Shown one piece after another: positions 17,369 to 26,523 of a stretch of 64,000 nucleotides of DNA. Position 1 is the first letter of the stretch; each line of letters begins with the position of its first letter. Source of the DNA: Burkholderia sp. SRS-46 (lineage in GTDB: Bacteria; Pseudomonadota; Gammaproteobacteria; Burkholderiales; Burkholderiaceae); contig NZ_PTXL01000001.1 of NCBI RefSeq assembly GCF_004343775.1, forward strand, positions 1 to 64,000, read 5' to 3'. Made by a program: the position numbers and the translations under genes. The notes under the pieces are model-generated. The model was not told the origin of the DNA and did not search any database. It worked only from the letters and a program-made list of their open reading frames with translations.

Positions 17369-19018
17369 TTACGCGGCGAGCATTTCCTTCGCGTGCTTGC
17401 GCGTCGTCGCGGTGATCTCGAGCCCGCCGAGCATCCGTGCGACTTCCTCGACGCGGCTTGCCCGGTCGAGCGGGACGACCGTCGACACGGTGCCGCCGCG
17501 TGCATCCGCGCCTTTCGCGACCTGGAAGTGCTGGTCGCCGCGCGCCGCGACTTGCGGCAGGTGGGTCACGCACAGCACCTGCCGGTCACGCCCGAGCTGG
17601 TGCAGCAGCCGGCCGACCACTTCGGCGACTCCGCCGCCGATCCCGGTGTCGACTTCGTCGAAGATCAGCGTCGGCGTCGGGCTCGCGGCGCTCGCGATCA
17701 CCGCGAGCGCGAGGCTGATCCGCGCGAGTTCGCCGCCCGACGCGACTTTCGCGAGCGGCCGCAGCGGTACGCCCGGATGGCCTGCCACGCGGAATTCGAC
17801 CTGTTCCAGGCCGTGCGGGCCGCCGTCGGCGAGCGGCACGAGCGCCACCTCGAAGCTGCCGCCCGCCATCGACAGCTCCTGCATGCCGGCGGTCACGGCC
17901 GTGCCGAGCACCTTGGCCGCCTGCGCGCGCGCCTTCGACAGGCGCTTCGCGTCGGCGACGTACGCGTCCCATGCCTTGGCCTGCGCCGCGTGCAGCGCAC
18001 CGAGGTCGGCCGCCGCGTCGAGCGCGGCAAGCTGCGCGCGCCGTGCCGCGTGCTCTTCGTGCAGCGTGTCGGGCGGCAGGCGGAACTTGCGGGCGGTCGA
18101 GTGCAGCGCATCGACGCGCATTTCGACCTGCGCGAGCCGCGCCGGGTCGAGGTCGAGACGCTGCGCGTAGTGCGACAGCGAGTAGACGGCTTCCTGCAGC
18201 TGGATTTCGGCCGGTTCGAGCGACGCGAGCGCGTCGCCGAGCGCCGGATCGTAGTCGGCGAGGCTGCGCAGCTTCGAGACGATCGCGCCGAGCTGCGCGA
18301 GCATCGCATCGTCGGCTTCGGACAGCGCGTTGAGCGCGCCCTGCACGCCGTCGATCAGGTTCGCCGAATGCGACAGGCGCTTGTGTTCGGCATTGACTTC
18401 CTCCCATTCGCCGGGCTGCGGCGCGAGCTTGTCGAGCTCGGCGAGCTGCCACGCGAGCTTTTCGCGTTCGAGCTGCAGCTCGCGCTCGTGCGCCTGCGCC
18501 GTCTCGATCGCCTGGGTTGCGTCGCGCCACACGCGCCACGCGCGCGCGACGTTCGCGGCGTCGGCGACGAGCCCCGCGTGCGTGTCGAACAGCTCGCGCT
18601 GCGCGTCCGGCCGCATCAGCAGCTGGTGCGCGTGCTGGCCGTGGATGTCGACGAGCATCTCGCCGAGCTCGCGCAGCTGCGCGAGCGTTGCGCTGGTGCC
18701 GTTGATGAACGCGCGCGAGCGGCCGTTCGCGTCGATCACGCGGCGCAGCATCACGGTGTCCTCGGCGTCGAACGCGTGCTCGTCGAGCCAGCGCGCGACG
18801 CGGTCGTGCGGCGTGAATTCGGCGGTGATGTCGGCGCGGCTGCAGCCGGTGCGCACGACGCTCGCGTCGGCGCGCTCGCCGAGCGCCAGCGCGAGCGCGT
18901 CGATCAGGATCGATTTGCCGGCGCCGGTTTCGCCGGAGAAAACGGTAAAGCCGCTGTCGAATTCGAGGTCGAGCGCGGCGACGATGACGAAGTCGCGGAT
19001 CGAGAGGTGGCGGAGCAT
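17369..19018 (-). CDS. recN: DNA repair ATPase RecN
   Basis: This 549-residue SMC-like ATPase takes part in recombinational repair of double-strand breaks. The N-terminal Walker A motif GETGAGKSILIDA is at about residues 29-41. The middle is rich in Leu/Glu/Arg/Ala and predicted coiled coil. The C-terminal half shows signature and Walker B motifs (KVASGGELARISLAL and PTLIFDEVDTGIGG). The length matches RecN (about 550). It follows nadK by 19 bp on the same strand, a pairing common in proteobacteria. Confidence 0.96.
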   Translation of the reverse strand: MLRHLSIRDFVIVAALDLEFDSGFTVFSGETGAGKSILIDALALALGERADASVVRTGCSRADITAEFTPHDRVARWLDEHAFDAEDTVMLRRVIDANGRSRAFINGTSATLAQLRELGEMLVDIHGQHAHQLLMRPDAQRELFDTHAGLVADAANVARAWRVWRDATQAIETAQAHERELQLEREKLAWQLAELDKLAPQPGEWEEVNAEHKRLSHSANLIDGVQGALNALSEADDAMLAQLGAIVSKLRSLADYDPALGDALASLEPAEIQLQEAVYSLSHYAQRLDLDPARLAQVEMRVDALHSTARKFRLPPDTLHEEHAARRAQLAALDAAADLGALHAAQAKAWDAYVADAKRLSKARAQAAKVLGTAVTAGMQELSMAGGSFEVALVPLADGGPHGLEQVEFRVAGHPGVPLRPLAKVASGGELARISLALAVIASAASPTPTLIFDEVDTGIGGGVAEVVGRLLHQLGRDRQVLCVTHLPQVAARGDQHFQVAKGADARGGTVSTVVPLDRASRVEEVARMLGGLEITATTRKHAKEMLAA

Positions 19019-19037
19019 GGTGTCGGGCGGTGGGGCG

Positions 19038-19943
19038 TCAGGGCGCCGTGTCGTCGTCTTCGTTCGAAGGATGTTCGTTCCAGTGCAGCTTCTTGCGCAG
19101 TGTCGCGTAGTAGCTGTAGCCGATCGGGTGCAGGAACGGGACCGTGTGCTTCGAGCGGCGCACCTCGATCGTGTCGTTCAATTCGAGCGCGGTGAACGAC
19201 TGCATGTCGAAGTTCACGTTGACGTCGCGCCCGGCGACGATCTGGATCGCGATCTTGGTGTCGTCCGGCAGTACGATCGGCCGGTTCGACAGCGCGTGCG
19301 GCGCGATCGGCACGAGCACGATGCCCTGGAGCTGCGGATGCAGGATCGGGCCGGCCGACGACAGCGCGTACGCGGTCGAGCCGGTCGGCGTCGCGACGAT
19401 CAGGCCGTCCGAACGCTGGTTGTACATGAACCGGCCGTCCACCGACGCACGCAGCTCGACCATCCCGGAAAAGCCGCTGCGGTTGACGACGACGTCGTTG
19501 AATGCAAGCGCGTGGTAGATCGGTTCGCCGTTGCGCATGATCCGGGCCTCGAGCAGCGAGCGCTCCTCGCGCTCGAACTTGCCCGCCAGCATCACGGGGA
19601 CGAGCGCCTGCATATCGGCCGCCGCGATGTCGGTGATGAAGCCGAGCCGCCCGTGGTTGATCCCGATCAGCGGTGTCTTGTAAGGCGCAAGCTGCCGCCC
19701 GATGCCGAGCATCGTGCCGTCGCCGCCCAGCACGACCGCCACGTCGGCGCGCGCCCCGATTTCGGCCGGGGTGAGCGCCGGGTAGCCGGCGATGCCGATC
19801 TCGCGCGCGGTGTCGGCTTCGAAGACCACTTCGAAACCCCGCTTCGCGATGCACGCGGCCAGCGTGGCGAGCGGCTCGGCGATCACGGGCGTGTTGCTCC
19901 GGCCGACGAGCGCGACAGTATTGAACTGATTACCGGTTTTCAT
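19038..19943 (-). CDS. nadK: NAD kinase
   Basis: This 301-residue enzyme phosphorylates NAD to NADP with ATP. It shows the invariant [10 protein letters not shown] motif, GINHGRLGF, the [11 protein letters not shown] segment and the [16 protein letters not shown] catalytic region. The ATG at 19943 ([10 protein letters not shown]) gives the family length, whereas the longer frame overlaps hrcA. It is divergent from hrcA with a 127-bp gap and is followed by recN. The hrcA-nadK-recN arrangement is common in betaproteobacteria. Confidence 0.96.
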   Translation of the reverse strand: MKTGNQFNTVALVGRSNTPVIAEPLATLAACIAKRGFEVVFEADTAREIGIAGYPALTPAEIGARADVAVVLGGDGTMLGIGRQLAPYKTPLIGINHGRLGFITDIAAADMQALVPVMLAGKFEREERSLLEARIMRNGEPIYHALAFNDVVVNRSGFSGMVELRASVDGRFMYNQRSDGLIVATPTGSTAYALSSAGPILHPQLQGIVLVPIAPHALSNRPIVLPDDTKIAIQIVAGRDVNVNFDMQSFTALELNDTIEVRRSKHTVPFLHPIGYSYYATLRKKLHWNEHPSNEDDDTAP

Positions 19944-20070
19944 GCCGGCATTACACCATAGCTCGTTGACGAAAAGAACCGTCCGCGGCCCCGGGCGCCG
20001 CATCGGGGCCGCCGGCGCGCAGATTGCGGCCACTCGCCGCAGCCGCGCGGTTGCGCTAGAATTTTCCACT

Positions 20071-21093
20071 ATGCTAGATCCTCGCGCACGAACCCTCCTG
20101 AAAACCCTGATCGAACGGTATATCGCCGACGGTCAGCCGGTCGGATCGCGCACGTTGTCTCGTTATTCCGGGCTGGAACTGAGCCCGGCGACGATCCGCA
20201 ACGTGATGTCCGACCTGGAGGAGCTCGGCCTCGTGTCGAGCCCGCACACCTCGGCCGGCCGGGTGCCGACCCCGCGCGGCTACCGCCTGTTCGTCGACAC
20301 GATGCTGACGGTCGAGGCGCCGATCGACGCCGACGCGGTCGCCCGCCAGGTGCAGACCACGCTGCAGGCGGGCGAGCCGCAGCAGCGGGTGGTCGCGGCC
20401 GCGGCGAGCGTGCTGTCGAACCTGTCGCAATTCGCGGGCGTCGTGCTGACGCCGCGCCGCAGCCACGTGTTCAAGCAGATCGAGTTCATGCGCCTGTCCG
20501 ACAAACGCATCCTGCTCATCATCGTCACGCCCGAGGGCGACGTGCAGAACCGCATGCTCGCGACCCCGCGCGACTATTCGCCGTCGCAGCTGACCGAGGC
20601 GTCCAACTACATCAACGCGCACTTCGCCGGCCTGTCGTTCGACGACGTGCGGCGCCGCCTGCGCGACGAGATCGACCAGCTGCGCGGCGACATGACCGCG
20701 CTGATGCACGCGGCCGTGACCGCGAGCACCGAGGTGCCGGACACCGAGGACACCGTGCTCATCTCCGGCGAGCGCAACCTGCTCGAGGTCGCGGACCTGT
20801 CGTCCGACATGGCGCGGCTGCGCAAGCTGTTCGACGTATTCGACCAAAAGACGGGCCTCCTGCAATTGCTCGACGTGTCGAGCCACGCCCAGGGCGTGCA
20901 GATCTTCATCGGCGGCGAATCGACGCTCGTGCCGATCGAGGAAATGAGCGTCGTCACCGCCCCCTACGAGGTGAACGGCAAGATCGTCGGCACGCTCGGC
21001 GTGATCGGGCCGACCCGCATGGCTTACAACCGGGTGATCCCGATCGTCGACATCACCGCGCGCCTGCTGTCGCTCACGCTCAGCCAACAATAG
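20071..21093 (+). CDS. hrcA: Heat-inducible transcription repressor HrcA
   Basis: This 340-residue repressor binds CIRCE elements and senses GroEL availability. The N-terminal winged helix has [42 protein letters not shown], written here by its key segments SPATIRNVM and SAGRVPT, and the body matches the dimerisation/GAF-like region. The ATG at 20071 has no visible Shine-Dalgarno sequence, and TAGAAT, a fair -10, lies only 8 nt upstream, so a leaderless mRNA is possible. No CIRCE element was found in this window; its expected target groESL is elsewhere. It heads the 20-27.6 kb heat-shock block. Confidence 0.95.
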   Translation: MLDPRARTLLKTLIERYIADGQPVGSRTLSRYSGLELSPATIRNVMSDLEELGLVSSPHTSAGRVPTPRGYRLFVDTMLTVEAPIDADAVARQVQTTLQAGEPQQRVVAAAASVLSNLSQFAGVVLTPRRSHVFKQIEFMRLSDKRILLIIVTPEGDVQNRMLATPRDYSPSQLTEASNYINAHFAGLSFDDVRRRLRDEIDQLRGDMTALMHAAVTASTEVPDTEDTVLISGERNLLEVADLSSDMARLRKLFDVFDQKTGLLQLLDVSSHAQGVQIFIGGESTLVPIEEMSVVTAPYEVNGKIVGTLGVIGPTRMAYNRVIPIVDITARLLSLTLSQQ

Positions 21094-21180
21094 CCGCCGA
21101 TCCGGTCCCGTTATCGTGCCGCGGCGCGGCGCGCGCCGCAATCGGCCGAACGGCCAGTCACCCCGTCAGGGGCGGCCCGC

Positions 21181-21186
21181 TATAAT
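21181..21186 (+). promoter_or_regulatory. -10 element of a hemH promoter
   Basis: A consensus TATAAT lies 42 nt before the hemH start, placing transcription initiation near 21193 with a short leader. No good -35 hexamer at the normal distance was recognised, so only the -10 is called. Confidence 0.45.
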
Positions 21187-21227
21187 TGAAGGCCGTCCGG
21201 TTTCGTGCCCCGAGCACGTCGTTATCC

Positions 21228-22292
21228 ATGCGCTTCGATCTTGAGCCGCCATCGAGCGTCGCGGCCGCCCATCGCGTCGCGGTGCTGCTGATCAATCTCG
21301 GCACGCCAGATGCGCCGACGCCGCGCGCCGTGCGCCGCTATCTTGCCGAATTCCTGTCTGATCCCCGCGTGGTCGAAATCCCGCAGGCGCTCTGGCAGAT
21401 CCTGCTGCGCACGGTCATCCTGCCGCTGCGCGGCCGCGCGTCCGCGAAGAAGTACGCGGCTGTCTGGATGCCCGAGGGCTCGCCGCTGCGCGTCCATACC
21501 GAGCGTCAGGTCGAGGGCGTGCGCCACCTGCTCGCGGCGAACGGCTACCACGTGATGGTCGACTACGCGATGCGCTACGGCACCCCGGGCATCGCTCAGG
21601 TGCTCTCGCAGCTCAAGCGGGCGGGGGCCGAGCGGGTGCTGCTGATGCCGATGTATCCGCAATATTCCGCGTCGACCACTGCGACGGCGTTCGACGCCGC
21701 GTTCGGCGCGCTCGCGCGCATGCGCAACCAGCCGGAAGTCCGCACCGTGCGCCATTACGCCGATCATCCGGCGTACACCCACGCGCTCGCCGAGCAGGTG
21801 CGGCAGTACTGGGCGCAGCACGGCCGGCCCGATTTCGCGGCCGGCGACAAGCTGGTGCTGAGCTTCCACGGCGTGCCGAAGCGCACGCTCGACCTCGGCG
21901 ATCCCTACCACGACCAGTGCCAGCAGACGGCCGCGCTGCTGATGACGGCGCTCGGCCTGTCGACGCTCGAGTGCCGCGTCACGTTCCAGTCGCGCTTCGG
22001 CAAGGCCGAATGGCTGCAGCCGTACACGGCGCCGACGCTGCGCGAACTCGGCGAGGCCGGCGTGCGGCGCGCGGACGTGTTCTGTCCCGGCTTTACCGCC
22101 GATTGCCTCGAGACGATCGAGGAGATCGGCATGGAAGTGCGCGACGAATTCATCGCGGGCGGCGGCAAGGCGTTCCATCGCATTCCGTGCCTGAACGGCG
22201 CGCACGCGTGGATCGGCGCGCTCGGCGAGATCGTCGCGGAAAATCTGCAGGGCTGGCCGGTCAAGTCGGCGCAGCCGGAAACGGTAGGCTGA
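21228..22292 (+). CDS. hemH: Ferrochelatase
   Basis: This 354-residue enzyme inserts ferrous iron into protoporphyrin IX, the last step of haem synthesis. It has the N-terminal [12 protein letters not shown] motif, the [17 protein letters not shown] segment containing the active-site histidine, and the [16 protein letters not shown]-terminal motif. The start at 21228 ([10 protein letters not shown]) gives the normal length. A TATAAT -10 lies upstream. It is 4 bp from hslR and probably co-transcribed with it. Confidence 0.97.
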   Translation: MRFDLEPPSSVAAAHRVAVLLINLGTPDAPTPRAVRRYLAEFLSDPRVVEIPQALWQILLRTVILPLRGRASAKKYAAVWMPEGSPLRVHTERQVEGVRHLLAANGYHVMVDYAMRYGTPGIAQVLSQLKRAGAERVLLMPMYPQYSASTTATAFDAAFGALARMRNQPEVRTVRHYADHPAYTHALAEQVRQYWAQHGRPDFAAGDKLVLSFHGVPKRTLDLGDPYHDQCQQTAALLMTALGLSTLECRVTFQSRFGKAEWLQPYTAPTLRELGEAGVRRADVFCPGFTADCLETIEEIGMEVRDEFIAGGGKAFHRIPCLNGAHAWIGALGEIVAENLQGWPVKSAQPETVG

Positions 22293-22296
22293 TGCG

Positions 22297-22704
22297 ATGA
22301 ACTACAGGATTTCCACCGAACCGGGCGCGAAGCTGCGCATCGACAAATGGCTGTGGGCCGCGCGGTTCTTCAAGACCCGCTCGCTCGCGGCCGACGCGGT
22401 CGACAAGGGCCGGGTGCGGATCGGCGGGGCGCCGGTCAAGCCGGCCAAGGAAGTGCGCGTCGGCGACCAGGTCGAGATTGCGATCGACGGCATCGTCTGG
22501 CACATTGCCGTGCTGGGTGTATGTGACCTGCGCGGGCCGGCGAGCGTCGCACAGACGCTTTATGCGGAGTCCGAAGACGGGCGGGTCGAGCGGCTTGCCG
22601 AACAGGAGCGGCGCCGCACGTTCCGCGAGCCGGCGGCCCAGCTGCACGGCCGGCCGACGAAGCGCGACCGCCGCATCATCGACAGATTCTCTGGTGGGGA
22701 CTGA
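22297..22704 (+). CDS. hslR: Heat-shock protein Hsp15, S4-domain RNA-binding protein
   Basis: This 135-residue basic protein has an N-terminal S4 RNA-binding domain (RIDKWLWAARFFKTRSLAADAV...GRVRIGG) and a basic tail (GRPTKRDRRIIDRFSGGD). E. coli Hsp15 rescues stalled 50S subunits that carry peptidyl-tRNA after heat shock. The gene starts 4 bp after hemH and lies in the heat-shock block, in keeping with its role. Its 3' end overlaps a possible small gene on the other strand. Confidence 0.92.
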   Translation: MNYRISTEPGAKLRIDKWLWAARFFKTRSLAADAVDKGRVRIGGAPVKPAKEVRVGDQVEIAIDGIVWHIAVLGVCDLRGPASVAQTLYAESEDGRVERLAEQERRRTFREPAAQLHGRPTKRDRRIIDRFSGGD

Positions 22705-22837
22705 ATATCTGGTCGAACGTCGCGCGCGCGCTGCCGTATTCGGTCGTGCGGTCGGTGACCGCCCCGGACAGGCAGATGGTGGTGGTGCCAGCAATGAGTA
22801 CCAGCGCGACCACCGAGATGGCAAAGGTCAGTTTCAC
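22676..22837 (-). CDS. Possible small membrane or exported protein (53 aa)
   Basis: A GTG start at 22837 is preceded by GAGGGGAG, a strong ribosome-binding site about 3-8 nt upstream. It opens a 53-codon frame, V-K-L-T-F-A-I-S-V-V-A-L-V-L-I-A-G-T-T-T, then ICLSGAVTDRTTEYG and a short polar tail ending QRICR. The N-terminus looks like a signal anchor or signal peptide; a cysteine at residue 22 follows the hydrophobic stretch but lacks a good lipobox. The 3' end overlaps hslR by 29 bp in antisense. No family was recognised. The ribosome-binding site and hydrophobic segment are the only support. Confidence 0.45.
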   Translation of the reverse strand: MKLTFAISVVALVLIAGTTTICLSGAVTDRTTEYGSARATFDQIFSPHQRICR

Positions 22838-23191
22838 GGTACTCCCCTCGAGAAGACGGGTGAAAACGGCGCCAGGTGGATGTCAGGCAACGGTCAGCTA
22901 GGGTTAACGCGCCTCTCCGATGCTTGAGTTGCAGTGTAGTTCAGCGTCGGGAGGCGGGCTAGTACATGTCCGGTAAGCGTTGTTACAGGGCGTTTCGCGC
23001 GATCGGGTGGCCCGGATGCGTGAATCGGCGCTACCCCCGCGCGGTTACTTCGCAGCGCTTCGGAATGCGTTTGAATAACCCTCTTGAAATTGCAGTTTTC
23101 ACCTCTATCTGCACCAGCAATGTGCGGTGCCGCCGGACTTTCGTCTGACGGTTGCCGATTTGGCTTCAACCTCTAATCGACTTTCAGCGAC
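22838..23191. other. Intergenic region before grpE
   Basis: This 354-bp stretch has no convincing gene apart from the upstream region of the possible small protein. It contains the sigma-32-like grpE promoter at 23083-23110, which would give a leader of roughly 75 nt. Confidence 0.6.
23083..23110 (+). promoter_or_regulatory. Sigma-32 (RpoH)-type promoter for grpE
   Basis: The -35 is CTTGAAA (23083-23089), an exact match to the heat-shock consensus. After a 13-bp spacer the -10 CTCTATCT (23103-23110) matches CCCCATNT at five of seven specified positions. The predicted start is about 75 nt before the grpE ATG. Confidence 0.7.
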
Positions 23192-23737
23192 ATGGAAAAC
23201 ACGCAAGAGAACCCGGCTACCCAATCGGCCGAAGACATCGGCAGCGAGACGCAAGGCGCGCAAGGCGCCGCGCCGGCCGCCGAAGCCGCCGACGCGGCGC
23301 TTGCCGAGGCTCAGGCCAAGGTCGCCGAGCTGCAGGAGAGCTTCCTGCGGGCGAAGGCCGAGACCGAGAACGTGCGCCGCCGTGCACAGGATGACGTCGC
23401 GAAGGCGCACAAGTTCGCGATCGAAAGCTTTGCCGAGCACCTGCTGCCGGTGCTGGACAGCCTCGAGGCCGCGGTCGGCGACACGTCCGGCGATCTCGCG
23501 AAGGTGCGCGAAGGCGTCGAGCTGACGCTGCGCCAGCTGACGAGCGCGCTCGAGAAGGGCCGTGTCGTCGCGATCAACCCGGTCGGCGAGAAGTTCGATC
23601 CGCACCAGCACCAGGCGATCTCGATGGTGCCGGCCGAGCAGGAACCGAACACCGTCGTCGCGGTGCTGCAAAAGGGCTACATGATCGCCGACCGCGTGCT
23701 GCGTCCGGCGCTCGTGACGGTCGCGCAGCCGAAGTAA
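23192..23737 (+). CDS. grpE: Nucleotide exchange factor GrpE
   Basis: This 181-residue co-chaperone releases ADP from DnaK. It has an acidic/alanine-rich N-terminus, then a long helical segment ([28 protein letters not shown] in short pieces such as [10 protein letters not shown]) and the C-terminal beta-domain with [15 protein letters not shown] and [16 protein letters not shown], the GrpE signature. It lies behind a sigma-32-like promoter and ends 10 bp before a thioredoxin-fold gene, with dnaK next. Confidence 0.96.
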   Translation: MENTQENPATQSAEDIGSETQGAQGAAPAAEAADAALAEAQAKVAELQESFLRAKAETENVRRRAQDDVAKAHKFAIESFAEHLLPVLDSLEAAVGDTSGDLAKVREGVELTLRQLTSALEKGRVVAINPVGEKFDPHQHQAISMVPAEQEPNTVVAVLQKGYMIADRVLRPALVTVAQPK

Positions 23738-23747
23738 GGCCGCCGCG

Positions 23748-24167
23748 ATGGCCGCCGCCGGCGTCGATCCGGCCGCGTTCGACGCGTTCGGGATGCAGGC
23801 GCTGTCCGCCGATACATTCGACGCCGGCCTCGCCGGCGCGGGCGACGCGCTTGCCGTGGTGTTCTTCTGGGGCGTCGACTGCTTCAATTGCGAGATCGCG
23901 AAGAAGGCGATGCTCGCGCAGCCGGACGCGATCCGCGCGCTGGGCCTGAAATGGTTCCATAGCAACGTGTACGAACACCGCGAGCTGGGGCACCGCTTCG
24001 CGCTGCATGGCGTGCCGACGTGGTGCTTCTTTCACCGCGGCAGGCGATTGGGCCGCGCGACGGGCTGGCACGGCCTCGCGCAGTTCCAGGCGGCCGTTTC
24101 GGCCGCGCGCGCGAAGGTCGTCGCGGGCGATCCCGCGGCGGGCGATCCCGCGGTGCGCAGCGATTGA
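23748..24167 (+). CDS. Thioredoxin-fold protein with CFNC motif
   Basis: This 139-residue protein has no signal peptide. It has a thioredoxin-like CxxC motif in WGVDCFNCEIAKK and the cis-proline segment GVPTWCFF, with a further cysteine after that proline. It probably acts as a cytoplasmic disulfide reductase or thiol-redox helper. It lies between grpE (10 bp) and dnaK (147 bp), so it is probably read from the grpE heat-shock promoter. The C-terminus contains a short duplicated GDPA unit. The substrate is unknown; a link to chaperone function is inferred only from position. Confidence 0.82.
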   Translation: MAAAGVDPAAFDAFGMQALSADTFDAGLAGAGDALAVVFFWGVDCFNCEIAKKAMLAQPDAIRALGLKWFHSNVYEHRELGHRFALHGVPTWCFFHRGRRLGRATGWHGLAQFQAAVSAARAKVVAGDPAAGDPAVRSD

Positions 24168-24198
24168 AAAAATTTAATATCCGCATCGCCTGTCGGGT

Positions 24199-24226
24199 CT
24201 TGAAAACGGGATCGACGGACGCATTT
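24199..24226 (+). promoter_or_regulatory. Sigma-32 (RpoH)-type promoter for dnaK
   Basis: The -35 CTTGAAA (24199-24205) is followed by a 13-bp spacer and the -10 ACGCATTT (24219-24226), which matches CCCCATNT at five of seven specified positions. The spacing is identical to that of the grpE promoter. Transcription would begin near 24233, giving a leader of about 80 nt before dnaK. Confidence 0.75.
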
Positions 24227-24248
24227 CGGGAACAGAGTTGAATTCGGC

Positions 24249-24282
24249 GCGCGAAACCGCCCCAAAAAGCGGGGTTTCGCGC
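24249..24282 (+). other. Hairpin in the dnaK 5' leader
   Basis: Within the predicted dnaK leader, 24249-24256 pairs with 24275-24282 (8 bp). After a 3-nt bulge, 24260-24263 pairs with 24271-24274 (C4 with G4), closing the loop AAAAAGC. There is no T run, so it is not an intrinsic terminator. It may stabilise the mRNA or tune translation; that is inference. Confidence 0.6.
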
Positions 24283-24314
24283 AGCAATCAAGGATTTCTG
24301 GAGATTAGGAAAAA

Positions 24315-26267
24315 ATGGGAAAGATCATCGGTATTGACCTCGGCACCACGAACTCGTGCGTCGCGATCATGGAAGGCAACCAGGTCAAGGTCATCGAGAA
24401 CTCGGAAGGCGCACGCACCACGCCGTCGATCATCGCCTACATGGACGACAACGAAGTGCTCGTCGGCGCGCCGGCCAAGCGTCAGTCGGTGACGAACCCG
24501 AAGAACACGCTGTTCGCGGTGAAGCGCCTGATCGGCCGCCGCTTCGAAGAGAAGGAAGTGCAGAAGGACATCGGCCTGATGCCGTACGCGATCGTCAAGG
24601 CGGACAACGGCGACGCGTGGGTCGAAGCCCACGGCGAGAAGCTCGCGCCGCCGCAAGTGTCGGCCGAAGTGCTGCGCAAGATGAAGAAGACGGCCGAAGA
24701 CTACCTCGGCGAGCCGGTCACGGAAGCCGTGATCACGGTGCCGGCGTACTTCAACGACAGCCAGCGCCAGGCGACCAAGGACGCTGGCCGCATCGCGGGC
24801 CTCGAAGTCAAGCGGATCATCAACGAGCCGACCGCGGCCGCGCTCGCGTTCGGCCTCGACAAGGTCGAGAAGGGCGACCGCAAGATCGCCGTGTATGACC
24901 TCGGCGGCGGCACGTTCGACGTGTCGATCATCGAGATCGCGGACGTCGACGGCGAAATGCAGTTCGAAGTGCTGTCGACCAACGGCGACACGTTCCTCGG
25001 CGGCGAGGACTTCGACCAGCGCATCATCGACTACATCATCGGCGAGTTCAAGAAGGAGCAGGGCGTCGACCTGTCGAAGGACGTGCTCGCGCTGCAGCGC
25101 CTGAAGGAAGCCGCTGAAAAGGCGAAGATCGAGCTGTCGTCGAGCCAGCAGACCGAAATCAACCTGCCGTACATCACGGCGGACGCATCGGGCCCGAAGC
25201 ACTTGAACCTGAAGATCACCCGCGCGAAGCTGGAAGCGCTGGTCGAGGATCTGGTCGAGCGCACGATCGAGCCGTGCCGCATCGCGATCAAGGATGCGGG
25301 CGTCAAGGTGTCGGACATCGACGACGTGATCCTGGTCGGCGGCCAGACCCGCATGCCGAAGGTGCTGGAGAAGGTGAAGGAATTCTTCGGCAAGGATCCG
25401 CGCCGTGACGTGAACCCGGACGAAGCCGTTGCAGTCGGCGCGGCGATCCAGGGCCAGGTGCTGTCGGGCGACCGCAAGGACGTGCTGCTGCTCGACGTGA
25501 CCCCGCTGTCGCTCGGCATCGAGACGCTCGGCGGCGTGATGACGAAGATGATCAACAAGAATACGACGATCCCGACGAAGCACGCGCAAGTGTATTCGAC
25601 GGCGGACGACAACCAGGGTGCCGTCACGATCAAGGTGTTCCAGGGCGAGCGCGAAATGGCGGCCGGCAACAAGCTGCTCGGCGAGTTCAACCTGGAAGGC
25701 ATTCCGCCCGCACCGCGCGGCGTGCCGCAGATCGAAGTGACCTTCGACATCGACGCGAACGGCATCCTGCACGTCGGCGCGAAGGACAAGGCGACCGGCA
25801 AGGAAAACAAGATCACGATCAAGGCGAACTCGGGCCTGTCCGAGGCTGAAATCGACCAGATGATCAAGGACGCCGAAGCGAACGCGGCGGAAGACCACAA
25901 GCTGCGCGAGCTGGCCGATTCGCGTAACCAGGGCGATGCGCTGGTTCACAGCACCAAGAAGGCGCTGACCGAGTACGGCGACAAGCTGGACGCGGGCGAG
26001 AAGGACAAGATCGAAGCCGCGCTGAAGGAGCTCGAGGCCGTGTTGAAGGACACCTCGAGCGACAAGGCAGCGATCGACGCGAAGGTCGAAGTGGTGGCGA
26101 CGGCGTCGCAGAAGCTCGGCGAGAAGATGTACGCCGACATGCAGGCCCAGCAGGCAGGTGCGGCCGGCGCGGCGGGCGCAGCGGAAGGCGCGGCCCACGC
26201 GGGCGGTGCGCAGCAGGCTGCTGACGACGTCGTCGACGCCGAGTTCAAGGAAGTGAAGAAGGACTAA
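24315..26267 (+). CDS. dnaK: Chaperone protein DnaK (Hsp70)
   Basis: This 650-residue ATP-driven chaperone folds nascent and denatured proteins with DnaJ and GrpE and limits the heat-shock response. The ATPase domain shows [25 protein letters not shown] and [10 protein letters not shown]. The substrate-binding domain follows, with an alanine/glycine-rich linker and the conserved acidic tail [14 protein letters not shown]. Length and motifs are standard. It has its own sigma-32-like promoter and a structured leader, and is followed by a GC hairpin before dnaJ. Confidence 0.98.
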   Translation: MGKIIGIDLGTTNSCVAIMEGNQVKVIENSEGARTTPSIIAYMDDNEVLVGAPAKRQSVTNPKNTLFAVKRLIGRRFEEKEVQKDIGLMPYAIVKADNGDAWVEAHGEKLAPPQVSAEVLRKMKKTAEDYLGEPVTEAVITVPAYFNDSQRQATKDAGRIAGLEVKRIINEPTAAALAFGLDKVEKGDRKIAVYDLGGGTFDVSIIEIADVDGEMQFEVLSTNGDTFLGGEDFDQRIIDYIIGEFKKEQGVDLSKDVLALQRLKEAAEKAKIELSSSQQTEINLPYITADASGPKHLNLKITRAKLEALVEDLVERTIEPCRIAIKDAGVKVSDIDDVILVGGQTRMPKVLEKVKEFFGKDPRRDVNPDEAVAVGAAIQGQVLSGDRKDVLLLDVTPLSLGIETLGGVMTKMINKNTTIPTKHAQVYSTADDNQGAVTIKVFQGEREMAAGNKLLGEFNLEGIPPAPRGVPQIEVTFDIDANGILHVGAKDKATGKENKITIKANSGLSEAEIDQMIKDAEANAAEDHKLRELADSRNQGDALVHSTKKALTEYGDKLDAGEKDKIEAALKELEAVLKDTSSDKAAIDAKVEVVATASQKLGEKMYADMQAQQAGAAGAAGAAEGAAHAGGAQQAADDVVDAEFKEVKKD

Positions 26268-26288
26268 GCCGGGTTGCGACAGCACCTA

Positions 26289-26314
26289 CGCCGCGCGCGA
26301 CATCGCGCGCGGCG
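26289..26314. other. GC-rich hairpin between dnaK and dnaJ
   Basis: A perfect 12-bp inverted repeat (26289-26300 with 26303-26314) with a 2-nt centre lies 21 bp after the dnaK stop. No T run follows directly (GTCTTTCC appears about 20 nt later). It may reduce read-through, so that DnaJ is made in smaller amounts than DnaK, or protect the dnaK 3' end. Confidence 0.6.
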
Positions 26315-26523
26315 CGGCTGACAAGCGGTCTGTCTTTCCTTGCGGATGGCCGGATCGACTCTACGCCTGGCGGGCTTCGCGGCCCTCCGGGCACATTTGT
26401 TTTTTGGCGGGCGCTGCGTGTGCCGTCCCCGGACGGGTGCCGCAACGCCAGACGAGTCGCGAGACTTTACTGCGAGCGAAAGGAGCCGCCGCGTGCATGA
26501 GGCGCGGACGGCAGTGAATCGAT

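Noticed and set aside
24120-24152. Short direct repeat (GCGGGCGATCCC units) as a mobile or regulatory repeat
   Set aside because: It is a two-copy duplication within the thioredoxin-fold coding sequence that encodes a repeated GDPA, too short to be called an element.
20000-24315. CIRCE operators for HrcA near hrcA, grpE or dnaK
   Set aside because: No TTAGCACTC-N9-GAGTGCTAA dyad was seen; sigma-32-type promoters explain regulation here.
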